DNA of 26,892 nucleotides. Origin: Butyrivibrio sp. Lineage in GTDB: Bacteria; Bacillota_A; Clostridia; Lachnospirales; Lachnospiraceae. Of this stretch, positions 1 to 7,857 are shown piece after piece. Numbering within the stretch: position 1 is the first letter of the stretch; every line of letters begins with the position of its first letter. Both the position numbers and the translations under genes were made by a program. The notes below the pieces were generated by a model. The model made no database searches, was not told the origin of the DNA, and saw only the letters and a list, made by a program, of their open reading frames with translations. Where the stretch lies: assembly GCA_017996845.1 (NCBI GenBank), contig JAGOGF010000023.1:1-26892 (forward strand), given 5' to 3'.

Positions 1-239
1 TCTGTTTGTCATGCGATTTTCAAGGTACTTTGAGCTGTATATGATCAGTCCTTTTATATAAAATGCATTTCTGCACTTTATCTCAGAAAATATGTGTTTT
101 AAGCTTGACTTTTAATAGTTAGTCTCTTATTAATATATATCATAATATCATGAATAAATCAATATAAAAGCGTCTCATTATAAAGCTGTAATACAATCAT
201 GCGGATAAATTTTTTAAGGACAACAGAAAGAAACAGAGA
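1..239. other. AT-rich non-coding left edge
   Basis: I see no credible gene here. On the minus strand positions 9-28 read GTACCTTGAAAATCGCATGA, which resembles the TTGAAAA-containing segment found in leaders and spacers of clostridial rRNA operons, so an rRNA operon could lie beyond the left edge on the minus strand. On the plus strand TTGACT (105-110) and TATTAA (128-133) are 17 nt apart and look promoter-like. They lie in very AT-rich DNA with no obvious transcript to drive, so this is weak. Confidence 0.4.
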
Positions 240-268
240 TTGCTATATACGGCTTATGCGTGTATAAT
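240..268 (+). promoter_or_regulatory. Sigma-A-type promoter for the small DUF2007-like gene
   Basis: TTGCTA at 240-245 and a perfect TATAAT at 263-268 are separated by 17 nt. Transcription would start near 275, about 45 nt before the chosen ATG at 320, leaving room for the GGAGG site at 306-310. Confidence 0.6.
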
Positions 269-319
269 AATGTTGCGTTCTTTGCAGATAAGCAGAAGAA
301 TGCTTGGAGGCTATCAGGT

Positions 320-631
320 ATGTCATCAATACTGCAGGAAGATCAGGTTTTTAACAATGAGGTTCCTTTTTGTACACTATACAGTATGGAAAGCAAAACA
401 AAACTGGAAGAGATTTTTTTAAAACATCGTGTATCGTATTATGTGGAATGGCAGGAAAAAACGATCTGGCAAAGAATATTTTCCGGTCGGGCAGGGCGTG
501 ATAAAATTTGTTGTACAATTCGGATTAATAAAGCAGATATTGAACGGGCACGTGATCTGTTGAAAGATGTTGAGGGTATCAAATTCAAGGATTATGAGGC
601 AGAAGACGCTGCCTCCGTAAAAATGAAATAG
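320..631 (+). CDS. Small DUF2007-like conserved hypothetical protein
   Basis: A 103-residue soluble protein of unknown role, with no signal peptide or membrane segment. The start at 320 is preferred over the in-frame ATG at 260 because GGAGG (306-310) sits 9 nt upstream and the promoter -10 box overlaps the region of the earlier ATG. The N-terminal half contains FCTLYSMESKTKLEEIFLKH and a following strand VSYYVEW. The C-terminal half contains CCTIRINKADIERARDLLKD. This strand-helix-strand pattern, ending in an 'I-x-K-x-D-x-E-x-A-R-x-L-L' helix, resembles the small DUF2007 (putative signal-transducing) fold. That is my inference from pattern, not a confirmed match. The gene is monocistronic, with a promoter before it and a hairpin terminator directly after the stop. 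Confidence 0.7.
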   Translation: MSSILQEDQVFNNEVPFCTLYSMESKTKLEEIFLKHRVSYYVEWQEKTIWQRIFSGRAGRDKICCTIRINKADIERARDLLKDVEGIKFKDYEAEDAASVKMK

Positions 632-633
632 AC

Positions 634-690
634 ACGCGGGGTTGCTGCACGGTCCGGTGATATCGGAAGTGAACACCCGCGTTTTCTTTT
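634..690 (+). terminator. Rho-independent terminator after the small gene
   Basis: ACGCGGG (634-640) pairs perfectly with CCCGCGT (676-682), followed by a T-rich run (TTTCTTTT, 683-690). The 35-nt apical region is long and may fold further, for example CCG at 654-656 with CGG at 664-666. Confidence 0.6.
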
Positions 691-760
691 TATAAATGGA
701 AATGAACTGAATGAACAGAGACTTAGCACATGTGAAACATAAAAATGAGGTGATGCGTAT

Positions 761-2230
761 ATGGTAAAAAAAACAGATAACGGGAAATGGCAGAGTAAAA
801 GTGCAAATATGACGGAAGAACGGATCGGAACAAGCAGAACAGAAAATAAACGGATCGGAACAAGCCGAAAGACGGAAGAACGGATCGGTACAAGCAGAAT
901 AGAAAATAAACGGATCGGAACAAGCCGAAAGACGGAAGAACGGATCGGAACAAGCAGAACAGAAAATAAACGGATCGGAACAAGCCGAAAGACGGAAGAA
1001 CGGATCGGTACGGGCAGAACAGAAAATAAACGGATCGGAACAAGCCGGAAACCGGATAAAAGAAACGAAACATTCAAGACTGACAAGAGCAGCAGATGCC
1101 CTGTTTCAAGAAAATGCGGCGCATGTCAGATGATAGATGTTCCATATGAAGAGCAGCTGAAGATAAAGCATGCGAGAGTGCAGGAACTGCTGGCTCCATA
1201 TTGTACAGTAGAATCGTTTATCGGAATGGATGAACCGGAGCATTACAGATGCAAAGTGCATGCAGTTTTCACACATGACAGAAAAGGAAATCCGCTTTCA
1301 GGTATTTATCGTGAAGGAACACATGACGTTGTTCCGGTAGAAGAATGTCTGCTGGAAGATCAGAAAGCAGACGATATTATCAAGACAATCAGAGGAATGC
1401 TAAAATCCTTCAAGATCAAAACGTTTGATGAGGATAACGGATATGGACTGATTCGCCATGTCCTGATTCGTGTTGGGCATATCAGCGGGCAGATCATGGT
1501 TGTTCTGGTTCTGACATCTCCGATATTGCCTTCCAAGAATAATTTTGTAAAAGCACTTCGAGAAAAACATCCGGAAATTACAACAATAGTTTTAAATGTG
1601 AATGATAAGCAGACCAATATGATATTGGGTGATCGTGAAAAAGCAATATACGGTCCGGGATACATTTTTGATACCATGTGCGGAATGGAATTTAAAATTT
1701 CGCCGAAATCCTTTTATCAGGTCAATCCGGTTCAGACAGAAAAACTGTATCAGAAGGCAATAGAGCTTGCAGGACTTTCCGGAAAAGAAAGGGTGCTTGA
1801 TTGCTATTGCGGAGTTGGCACCATTGGGATTATAGCAAGCCCCTTTGCAAAAGAAGTAATTGGTGTTGAATTAAATCATGATGCGGTTCAGGATGCAATT
1901 GGAAATGCCAGGAGGAATAATATAAATAATATTACCTTCTACGAGAACGATGCCAGCAGATTTATGCTGCAGGTAGCAGATGCGGGAGAAAAAATTGATG
2001 TTGTATTTATGGATCCGCCGAGATCAGGTTCGACACCTGTCTTTTTACAGGCGATGTTCCGGTTGAATCCGAAAACAGTCGTTTATATTTCCTGCAGTCC
2101 CGATTCGCTTGCAAATGATCTGGAACTGATTACAAAGCATGATTATGAAGTGAAACATGCAATACCGGTTGATATGTTTCCCTTTACACGCAGCGTTGAG
2201 ACAGTTGTTCTGTTACAGAAGAAAAAATGA
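761..2230 (+). CDS. rlmCD: 23S rRNA (uracil-5-)-methyltransferase, RlmCD/RumA type
   Basis: SAM-dependent m5U methyltransferase of the TrmA/RumA family, acting on 23S rRNA U1939 and/or U747 (family knowledge; the exact site cannot be read here). The [4Fe-4S] ligands are visible as C113, C119, C122 (CPVSRKCGAC) and C196 (VEECLLE). The SAM-binding motif is DCYCGVGTIG (347-356), followed by MDPPRSG (417-423). The catalytic nucleophile is C445 in YISCSPDSL and the general base is E480 in FTRSVE. At 489 residues it is of normal length, but the N-terminal TRAM RNA-binding domain usual for RumA/YefA is not recognisable. Residues 18-97 are instead four copies of a basic 20-residue repeat containing RIGTSR. 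The start has a GAGGTGA site (747-753) 7 nt upstream. The gene symbol follows the Bacillota paralogue. Confidence 0.92.
   Translation: MVKKTDNGKWQSKSANMTEERIGTSRTENKRIGTSRKTEERIGTSRIENKRIGTSRKTEERIGTSRTENKRIGTSRKTEERIGTGRTENKRIGTSRKPDKRNETFKTDKSSRCPVSRKCGACQMIDVPYEEQLKIKHARVQELLAPYCTVESFIGMDEPEHYRCKVHAVFTHDRKGNPLSGIYREGTHDVVPVEECLLEDQKADDIIKTIRGMLKSFKIKTFDEDNGYGLIRHVLIRVGHISGQIMVVLVLTSPILPSKNNFVKALREKHPEITTIVLNVNDKQTNMILGDREKAIYGPGYIFDTMCGMEFKISPKSFYQVNPVQTEKLYQKAIELAGLSGKERVLDCYCGVGTIGIIASPFAKEVIGVELNHDAVQDAIGNARRNNINNITFYENDASRFMLQVADAGEKIDVVFMDPPRSGSTPVFLQAMFRLNPKTVVYISCSPDSLANDLELITKHDYEVKHAIPVDMFPFTRSVETVVLLQKKK
811..1050 (+). repeat. Four 60-bp tandem direct repeats inside rlmCD
   Basis: Four head-to-tail copies with a period of exactly 60 bp begin at 811, 871, 931 and 991. 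Each unit starts GACGGAAGAACGGATCGG and contains the CGGATCGG core twice about 30 bp apart, so the array also reads as eight half-units. Copies differ at only a few bases (for example tacaagc for aacaagc, and cgggcag). The period is a multiple of three, so copy-number changes keep the frame. The encoded unit is TEERIGTSRTENKRIGTSRK. Recent slippage or unequal exchange is likely from the near identity. Confidence 0.97.
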
Positions 2231-2264
2231 TACACGGGGAAATGATAATTTATATAAAAAGATA

Positions 2265-2294
2265 TTGGACAATGCTGCAGAGCACTGTTAGAAT
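2265..2294 (+). promoter_or_regulatory. Promoter of the purine permease gene, with a dyad in the spacer
   Basis: TTGGAC (2265-2270) and TAGAAT (2289-2294) are 18 nt apart, and the -10 box is preceded by TG at 2286-2287 (extended -10). The spacer carries an imperfect inverted repeat, ACAATGCT GCAG AGCACTGT (2269-2288), which could be an operator. Confidence 0.55.
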
Positions 2295-2341
2295 ATAGAA
2301 CGGTGTAAATATTTTATAGCAAACAAATGGAGGAGTTCGCT

Positions 2342-3691
2342 ATGTTGGAGAAAATGTTTAAGTTACAAGAACACGGGACAACTGTCAAAACTGAGATTGT
2401 TGCCGGAATTACAACCTTCCTGGCAATGGCTTATATTCTGGCAGTTAATCCAAGTATTTTGGGGAATGTAATGGATGCAAACGGTGTATTTGTCGCTACC
2501 GCTCTTGCATCTGCAATCGCGACGTTTATCATGGCTTTTCTGGCTAATTACCCGATTGCACTTTCTGCAGGACTGGGGCTGAATGCATATTTTGCATATA
2601 CGGTATGCCTGGGAGAACTTAAGGATGTTGCCAATCCTTTTACCATCTGCCTGACAGCAGTTTTTGTGGAAGGTATTATTTTCATTATCATTTCTGCATT
2701 TAAGTTTCGGGAGCAGATCATCAATGGTATTCCGCAGAATCTGAAATATGGTATTTCTGCAGGAATCGGTCTGTTTGTTGCATTTATTGGATTGCAGGGA
2801 GCAGGGATTGTTACAAAGAATGATGCTACACTGGTTGGACTGGGGGATTTCAGTACTGCAGCTGTTGTGTTGTGCTTTGTTGGTCTTTTGATTATTGTAA
2901 TTCTATCTCATTATAATGTGCAGGGAGCAGTTCTGATCGGTATCATTGCAACATGGATACTTGGAATGATTGCACAGAAGACCGGCTGGTATACAGCAGG
3001 CAATTGCTTTCCTGATTTTTCACAGGGCATTCAATTCAGCGGCATCAAAAATACAGCTTTTCATTTTAATTTTGCATGGGCAGGAGAACATCTGATTCAG
3101 TTTACAGCAATCATGTTCAGTTTCCTCTTTGTTGATTTATTTGATACGGTAGGAACCGTAGTTGGCGTAGCTGATAAAGCAGGACTTCTGGATAAAGATG
3201 GCAACCTTCCGCGTGTTGGCAGAGTATTCATGTCTGATGCCATTGGTACAGTTGCAGGCGCATGTCTTGGAACATCTACAATCACAAGCTTTGTAGAGTC
3301 AAGTGCAGGTGTTGCAGCAGGCGGACGCACAGGACTTACAGCTCTTACAACAGGCATTCTGTTCCTTGTTTCACTGGTATTCAGTCCATTCTTCCTGGCT
3401 ATCCCAGGATTTGCAACTGCTCCAGCGCTTTTGTATGTTGGTATGCTGATGGTGTCAAGCGCAACAAAAATCAGATTTGATGGAGATGTTGCAGATAGCT
3501 TTGGCGCATATCTTGCAATGATGATGATGCCGCTGACTTATTCTATTGCAAATGGTATCATGTTTGGAATTATGGGTTGGGTTATTGTAAAGGTATTTTC
3601 AAAGAAGGCAAAGGATGTCAGCCCTGTTATGTGGGTTATTTTCATCATGTTCTGTCTGCGTGTGCTGACGTTAATGTTCAAATTCCAATAG
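2342..3691 (+). CDS. NCS2 family purine permease (AzgA/PbuG-like guanine/hypoxanthine transporter)
   Basis: A 449-residue polytopic membrane protein, probably a proton symporter for purine bases (adenine, guanine or hypoxanthine). It is hydrophobic throughout, with about 12-14 predicted membrane spans. Diagnostic AzgA-subfamily stretches are seen: ITTFLAMAYILAVNPSIL near the N-terminus, ALSAGLGLNAYFAYTV, FVDLFDTVGTVVGVADKAG, and GTSTITSFVESSAGVAAGGR, which forms the substrate-binding half-helix region. The start at 2342 is chosen over the in-frame ATG at 2327 because GGAGGAG (2329-2335) overlaps that ATG and is ideally spaced for 2342. Substrate choice among purines cannot be read from sequence. 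The gene is monocistronic, with its own promoter and a strong terminator. No purine riboswitch is visible in the short leader. Confidence 0.93.
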   Translation: MLEKMFKLQEHGTTVKTEIVAGITTFLAMAYILAVNPSILGNVMDANGVFVATALASAIATFIMAFLANYPIALSAGLGLNAYFAYTVCLGELKDVANPFTICLTAVFVEGIIFIIISAFKFREQIINGIPQNLKYGISAGIGLFVAFIGLQGAGIVTKNDATLVGLGDFSTAAVVLCFVGLLIIVILSHYNVQGAVLIGIIATWILGMIAQKTGWYTAGNCFPDFSQGIQFSGIKNTAFHFNFAWAGEHLIQFTAIMFSFLFVDLFDTVGTVVGVADKAGLLDKDGNLPRVGRVFMSDAIGTVAGACLGTSTITSFVESSAGVAAGGRTGLTALTTGILFLVSLVFSPFFLAIPGFATAPALLYVGMLMVSSATKIRFDGDVADSFGAYLAMMMMPLTYSIANGIMFGIMGWVIVKVFSKKAKDVSPVMWVIFIMFCLRVLTLMFKFQ

Positions 3692-3736
3692 AGAATGATT
3701 TTATTGATATAGGATTCTAAAATTTAATTTTTTCTT

Positions 3737-3774
3737 AATCCCCTTTGCGTTGCATACCGCAAAGGGGATTTTTT
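3737..3774 (+). terminator. Strong rho-independent terminator after the permease
   Basis: AATCCCCTTTGCG (3737-3749) and CGCAAAGGGGATT (3758-3770) form a perfect 13-bp stem with an 8-nt loop, followed by a T run to 3774. Confidence 0.95.
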
Positions 3775-3858
3775 ATGGGAAGTATGATAGAATCAGATTC
3801 GAACGTTTTTTATCTGTTATGTAATTAGTAAAATCATATTATTTATAAGGGGAAAGAA

Positions 3859-4857
3859 TTGAGAAAACAGCTTCATTTATGGGAATTTATTGCATTATCA
3901 GCTATATCAATGCTTTTGTTTAACACATGGTCTTTAGAATTGACCGGTGGACAGGAAAATGTATATGCAATGGAGAAAAGTCCGGCTGTTCAGAGTGAAT
4001 TTGATTATTCACCGGTTTTTGATGCGGCCTTTTATGCGACGCTGTATCCGGATGTTGCAGCAACATACGGAAATGATACTGCAGGAATGTATAAACATTT
4101 CATTACTTACGGGATAGCGGAAGGACGTCAGCCGTCTGCGGAGTTCAATGTGCAGATTTATATGTCCAATTATCCGGATCTTGTCAGTGCGTTTGGATCA
4201 GATATGGCAGCATACTACCAGCATTATATTACCTATGGCAAAGCAGAGGGAAGAATTGCAAGCGTTATACTTCCAGGCGTTACACTTATGAAAATGCAAA
4301 GTGATTGGAAACTCATATTGGTAAATAAAAATCATTTGTTATCCAAAGACTTTGTTCCGCCGCTAGATATAGTTTCCTCAGGCAGGCAGATGCGCTCCGA
4401 AATTGCACCGGTGGTTAAACAGATGCTCAGTGATGCCAAGGCACAGGGGGTTAATCTTACTATCGTATCTGCATATAGAGATGCTTCCAAACAGGCATTG
4501 CTTTTTAAACGTAAAACAAATTATTATCTGGCAGAGGGGCTTGACAGAGAAACTGCAGAAGCAAATGCTGCAACTGTTGTGGAAAGACCAGGTAACAGTG
4601 AACATCAGACGGGTCTGGCAATGGATATTACAGACAGTTCCTTTGTTTCACTTACGACTGCGCAGGAAAATACAGCAGGATATAAGTGGCTTTTTGCAAA
4701 TTGCGCAAAGTATGGATTTATTTTGAGATACCCACAGGGAAAAGAAACTGTTACAGGGGTAATATATGAACCATGGCATTTCAGGTATGTCGGAAAAGAT
4801 GCGGCACAAGCCATAATGACGCAGGGAATTTCATTGGAAGAATATCTGAATTCATAA
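3859..4857 (+). CDS. Exported VanY-type D-alanyl-D-alanine carboxypeptidase (peptidase M15B) with N-terminal repeats
   Basis: A 332-residue secreted zinc peptidase expected to trim the terminal D-Ala from peptidoglycan stem peptides. It starts with TTG at 3859, with AAGGGGA (3848-3854) just upstream. Residues 1-37 form a signal peptide (hydrophobic 9-22, likely cut after VYA). Residues 48-92 and 95-135 are two copies of a repeat with the pattern F-x-x-x-x-Y-x-x-x-YPD-(L/V)-x-x-x-(F/Y)-G ... H-(F/Y)-I-T-YG-x-AEGR, common in clostridial exported proteins and possibly for wall attachment (inference). The catalytic domain spans about 150-332. It has SAYRD (204-208), SEHQTGLAMDI with zinc ligands H249 and D256, and YEPWHFRYVG with catalytic E304 and ligand H307. 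All key residues are intact, so it should be active. It is not linked to van resistance genes. Confidence 0.9.
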   Translation: MRKQLHLWEFIALSAISMLLFNTWSLELTGGQENVYAMEKSPAVQSEFDYSPVFDAAFYATLYPDVAATYGNDTAGMYKHFITYGIAEGRQPSAEFNVQIYMSNYPDLVSAFGSDMAAYYQHYITYGKAEGRIASVILPGVTLMKMQSDWKLILVNKNHLLSKDFVPPLDIVSSGRQMRSEIAPVVKQMLSDAKAQGVNLTIVSAYRDASKQALLFKRKTNYYLAEGLDRETAEANAATVVERPGNSEHQTGLAMDITDSSFVSLTTAQENTAGYKWLFANCAKYGFILRYPQGKETVTGVIYEPWHFRYVGKDAAQAIMTQGISLEEYLNS

Positions 4858-4962
4858 TTTTTTGTTTCCATTCTGTCTTTTAGGTTTATTTTAGGCATAC
4901 ATGTTATTTTGTATTTATCACAGGAGACCTGATAAACGGAAAAAGCAGAAGGGACGAAAAAA

Positions 4963-6729
4963 ATGAAAAAAAATAGGATAAAAAAGGTTCTGACAGGAGC
5001 CATAGGTACGATTGTTGCTGCAACTATCACCGGGGGGACTTGTACCGGAACTGTATTTGCGGCAGAAAGTGCTGCGGGAACAGAGAACTCCGTTGCAACT
5101 GAAATTTCACAGGATATGTCAAGCAAGACACCTCCAGATGCAGCGGGCGCTGCCACAGGCGGCGAACCTGGAGGGCAGGCACCAGGAGGCGGAAGCAGTG
5201 CGGTAACAGAATGGACAGCAGCAAAAGCTTTTACATCGGATACAACAGAAAAAAATGGAAGCTATAAATCTACGGGAACAGATGAAAATGCAATTCATGT
5301 AGCGAACGGAGCCAATGTTGTTCTGAATGACCCGACGGTTACTCGGACGAGCGCAGATAGTACCGGAAGCGATAATGCAAGCTTTTATGGAGTTGGCGCT
5401 GCACTTTTAACAACAGATGGAACAACCTATGTAAATGGCGGAACCATTGACACCGATGCAGCAGGTGGTGCCGGAATTTTCTCATATGATAAGGGAGTTA
5501 CGTATGCTGCAGGAACAACAATTAACACCAGGCAGGATACTTCAGGTGGAATCCATGTTGCAGGCGGAGGAACACTTTACGCGTGGGATGTGACAGCAAC
5601 AACGCAGGGCGAATCTGCAGCAGCAATCAGAAGTGATCGCGGCGGTGGAACTATGGTTGTAAATGGAGGAACATACACTTCCAACGGAGAAGGATCACCC
5701 GCCATATATTGTACAGCGGATATCTCAGTCAATGATGCAAAACTTACGGCAAACGGATCGGAAGGAATATGCATAGAAGGATTAAATTTTCTCAGACTCT
5801 TTGATTCTGATCTGACAAGTAATATGAAGGATCTGGATCAAAATGATTCAACTTGGTCAGTGATTCTATACCAAAGTATGTCAGGTGATTCTGAAGTTGG
5901 CAATTCCTCTTTTAATATGATCGGTGGGAGTCTGAATTCAGAAAATGGCGGTGTGTTGTATACGACCAATACAGAATGTGATATTTTGCTGAATGATGTA
6001 ACAATAACAACAGCAGATGACAGCGAATATTTTCTTCGCGTTTCAGGAAACGGAAATGAAAGAGGCTGGGGAACCAGCGGTGCAAACGGATCACAGTGTA
6101 ACTTTACGGGAATCAGTCAGGTTATGAGCGGAGATGTGATTTGGGACAGTATCAGTGATCTTGATTTCTATATGACGGATTCCAGTTCTTTGACAGGTGC
6201 TGTTCTGGATGATGAAACCTATGCCGGAAATGGTGGCGATGGATACTGCAGCATGTATGTGGATTCTTCCTCAGAGTGGACGGTTACCGGTGACAGCACA
6301 TTGACCAATCTTTACAATGAAGGAAGCATTGTGGATGCACAGGGAAATAAGGTTTCTGTAGTCGGAACAGATGGAACGGTATATGTGGAAGGAACCAGCG
6401 AATATACAATAACAGTTGATACTTATGCGGGGCAGGCAGATCTTTCTGCAGCGCAGACGGCTCCTGTATGGTCAGATTATGAGGTAGCAGCACCGGAACA
6501 GCTTACAGCGGTTTCATCAGTATCCGATGCAGCGACAGGAGAATCATCCACAGATACAGAAGAAACTGCGCCTGTGCAGACTTCAGAAAGTGATACAGCA
6601 GCATCTGCTTCAGATACCGAAGCAGATGGGACAAATTCGCAGCATTCCAATATTCCGCTCTTTGCAGGTACCGGAGTTGTGGCAGCGGTAGTTCTCTGCG
6701 GATGGTATATCGGACGCAGAAAAAAATAA
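4963..6729 (+). CDS. Surface beta-helix protein with C-terminal membrane anchor
   Basis: A 588-residue exported protein with no recognisable catalytic motif. Residues 1-33 are a signal peptide (MKKNRIKK, hydrophobic core, cut near VFA-AES). Residues about 55-78 form a Gly/Pro-rich linker (GGEPGGQAPGGG). From about 85 to 490 there are repeated short beta-strand turns rich in Gly, Asn, Thr and Asp, such as YVNGGTIDTDAAGG, IHVAGGGTLYAWDV and MVVNGGTYTSNGEG, typical of a right-handed parallel beta-helix. Residues about 510-562 are a Ser/Thr/Glu-rich stalk. The C-terminus is a membrane span (IPLFAGTGVVAAVVLCGWY) followed by RRKK. This resembles the end of a sortase sorting signal, but no LPXTG-type motif precedes it, so direct membrane anchoring is more likely. 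A role in adhesion or glycan binding is an inference. An A-rich GAAGGGACG site lies upstream of the start. Confidence 0.8.
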   Translation: MKKNRIKKVLTGAIGTIVAATITGGTCTGTVFAAESAAGTENSVATEISQDMSSKTPPDAAGAATGGEPGGQAPGGGSSAVTEWTAAKAFTSDTTEKNGSYKSTGTDENAIHVANGANVVLNDPTVTRTSADSTGSDNASFYGVGAALLTTDGTTYVNGGTIDTDAAGGAGIFSYDKGVTYAAGTTINTRQDTSGGIHVAGGGTLYAWDVTATTQGESAAAIRSDRGGGTMVVNGGTYTSNGEGSPAIYCTADISVNDAKLTANGSEGICIEGLNFLRLFDSDLTSNMKDLDQNDSTWSVILYQSMSGDSEVGNSSFNMIGGSLNSENGGVLYTTNTECDILLNDVTITTADDSEYFLRVSGNGNERGWGTSGANGSQCNFTGISQVMSGDVIWDSISDLDFYMTDSSSLTGAVLDDETYAGNGGDGYCSMYVDSSSEWTVTGDSTLTNLYNEGSIVDAQGNKVSVVGTDGTVYVEGTSEYTITVDTYAGQADLSAAQTAPVWSDYEVAAPEQLTAVSSVSDAATGESSTDTEETAPVQTSESDTAASASDTEADGTNSQHSNIPLFAGTGVVAAVVLCGWYIGRRKK

Positions 6730-6754
6730 TTTGAATAGTGTAAAATGGATTGGG

Positions 6755-6790
6755 GTGCCGGACAGATATTGATTCTGTCCGGTGCTTTTT
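6755..6790 (+). terminator. Rho-independent terminator after the beta-helix gene
   Basis: GTGCCGGACAGA (6755-6766) pairs with TCTGTCCGGTGC (6774-6785) as a 12-bp stem with two G-U pairs and a 7-nt loop, followed by TTTTT (6786-6790). Confidence 0.93.
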
Positions 6791-6806
6791 AATTGTAAAT
6801 ATTTTC

Positions 6807-6835
6807 TTTTTGTGTGGCATAATATATGTTATACT
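6807..6835 (+). promoter_or_regulatory. Promoter of the deacetylase-bactofilin operon
   Basis: TTTTTG (6807-6812), a 17-nt spacer and TATACT (6830-6835) preceded by TGT make an extended -10 promoter. It lies directly downstream of the preceding terminator and about 31 nt upstream of the ATG. Confidence 0.6.
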
Positions 6836-6866
6836 AAAAAATGGTTCAGTACGGGAGAGAAAATAA

Positions 6867-7841
6867 ATGACTTCAAATTCGGGGGTCAGAAACAACCGTG
6901 ACAGCAGAAAGAAAAACAGTCTGAAAGGGCATGATCCCTTTGCAGTGAAAAAGAACACACCTGATCGAAAGAACGAAAATCGGGGATTTTTTCGATTGTT
7001 TGGTATTGTGGTAGTCATTATTTTGGTTGTTTTCTGCATTTTTTGCGGGATCTTTTATAATCATATGATAAGCAGCCTGCAGAATGTACAGGATAAGCTG
7101 ACACAATATCAGACAAGGTATGGAGATATCAGTGCATCAAAGGAAATATCTGCAGATGCTTCATCCTCAGACAGTACAGTGCAGAAAGCTGATTCGGAAG
7201 AATCTGACAGTGCAGGTATTCGAAGGGTATATCTGACATTTGATGACGGCCCCAGTACAATGACTGATCGCATTCTGGATGTTCTGGACAGATATGGTGT
7301 TAAGGCAACTTTCTTTGTAGTTGGCAGGACAGATATGGAATATCAGAGAATATATCGCAGAATTGTGCAGGATGGACATACGCTTGGTATGCATTCTTAT
7401 AGTCATAATTATAGTCAGATATATGATTCTCTGGATAGTTTTCAGGCAGATATGCACAAATTGCAGGATTTTCTTTTTGAACAGACAGGTGTCTGGACAA
7501 CATATTATCGCTTTCCGGGAGGAAGCTCCAATACAGTCGGGAAGGCTAAGATGCAGGATCTGATCGATTATCTGGGGCGCGAAAATGTAACTTATTTTGA
7601 CTGGAATATATATGGCGGTGATGATGTAGATGCTGCAACAATGGTTAAAAATGTCACAGAAAATTTATCAGCATATTCCGATGCAATGATCCTGATGCAT
7701 GATGCATCTGATAAGGAAGCAACTGTACAGGCACTTCCAGAGATCATCGAATATATACAGAAGATGGATAATACAGTGATCGTTCCGGTAACAGAAGATA
7801 CAATACCGGTTCAACATCATAAATTAACGAATACAAAATGA
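6867..7841 (+). CDS. Membrane-anchored polysaccharide deacetylase (CE4 family)
   Basis: A 324-residue, probably metal-dependent, N-deacetylase acting outside the membrane on peptidoglycan or another GlcNAc-containing polymer. The N-terminal 40 residues are basic and cytoplasmic. Residues about 43-65 are a single membrane span, and 66-118 are a Ser/Asp-rich, partly helical stalk. The NodB domain starts near 120 with all five motifs: TFDDGP (124-129, with D126 and D127), HSYSH (176-180, metal ligands), RFPGG (215-219), FDWNIYGGDD (244-253) and LMHDA (276-280, H278). All catalytic residues are present. GGGAG (6853-6857) is 9 nt before the ATG. The stop is 16 nt before the bactofilin ATG, so the two genes are almost certainly co-transcribed. 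Substrate (PgdA-like GlcNAc versus other) is not determinable from sequence. Confidence 0.93.
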   Translation: MTSNSGVRNNRDSRKKNSLKGHDPFAVKKNTPDRKNENRGFFRLFGIVVVIILVVFCIFCGIFYNHMISSLQNVQDKLTQYQTRYGDISASKEISADASSSDSTVQKADSEESDSAGIRRVYLTFDDGPSTMTDRILDVLDRYGVKATFFVVGRTDMEYQRIYRRIVQDGHTLGMHSYSHNYSQIYDSLDSFQADMHKLQDFLFEQTGVWTTYYRFPGGSSNTVGKAKMQDLIDYLGRENVTYFDWNIYGGDDVDAATMVKNVTENLSAYSDAMILMHDASDKEATVQALPEIIEYIQKMDNTVIVPVTEDTIPVQHHKLTNTK

Positions 7842-7857
7842 ATGGGAGGATTATAAA

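Noticed and set aside
811..1050. CRISPR-like array
   Set aside because: The repeats are contiguous with no unique spacers and encode an in-frame peptide repeat.
592..1086. Long minus-strand open frames with Pro/Ile/Arg/Leu-rich repeats opposite the rlmCD repeats
   Set aside because: They are open only because the antisense of the 60-bp repeat lacks stops. No ribosome binding site and no protein-like composition.
2231..2341. Purine riboswitch before the NCS2 permease
   Set aside because: The leader after the predicted start is about 40 nt and lacks the conserved purine aptamer core.
3775..3858. Promoter for the VanY-type gene
   Set aside because: TATGTA (3818-3823) preceded by TGT is possible, but no acceptable -35 box was found at the right distance.
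4858..4962. Terminator or promoter between the VanY-type and beta-helix genes
   Set aside because: T-rich but with no clear stem and no -35/-10 pair. The two genes may be co-transcribed.
6650..6729. LPXTG sortase signal in the beta-helix protein
   Set aside because: The span and basic tail are present, but no LPXTG-like pentapeptide precedes them.
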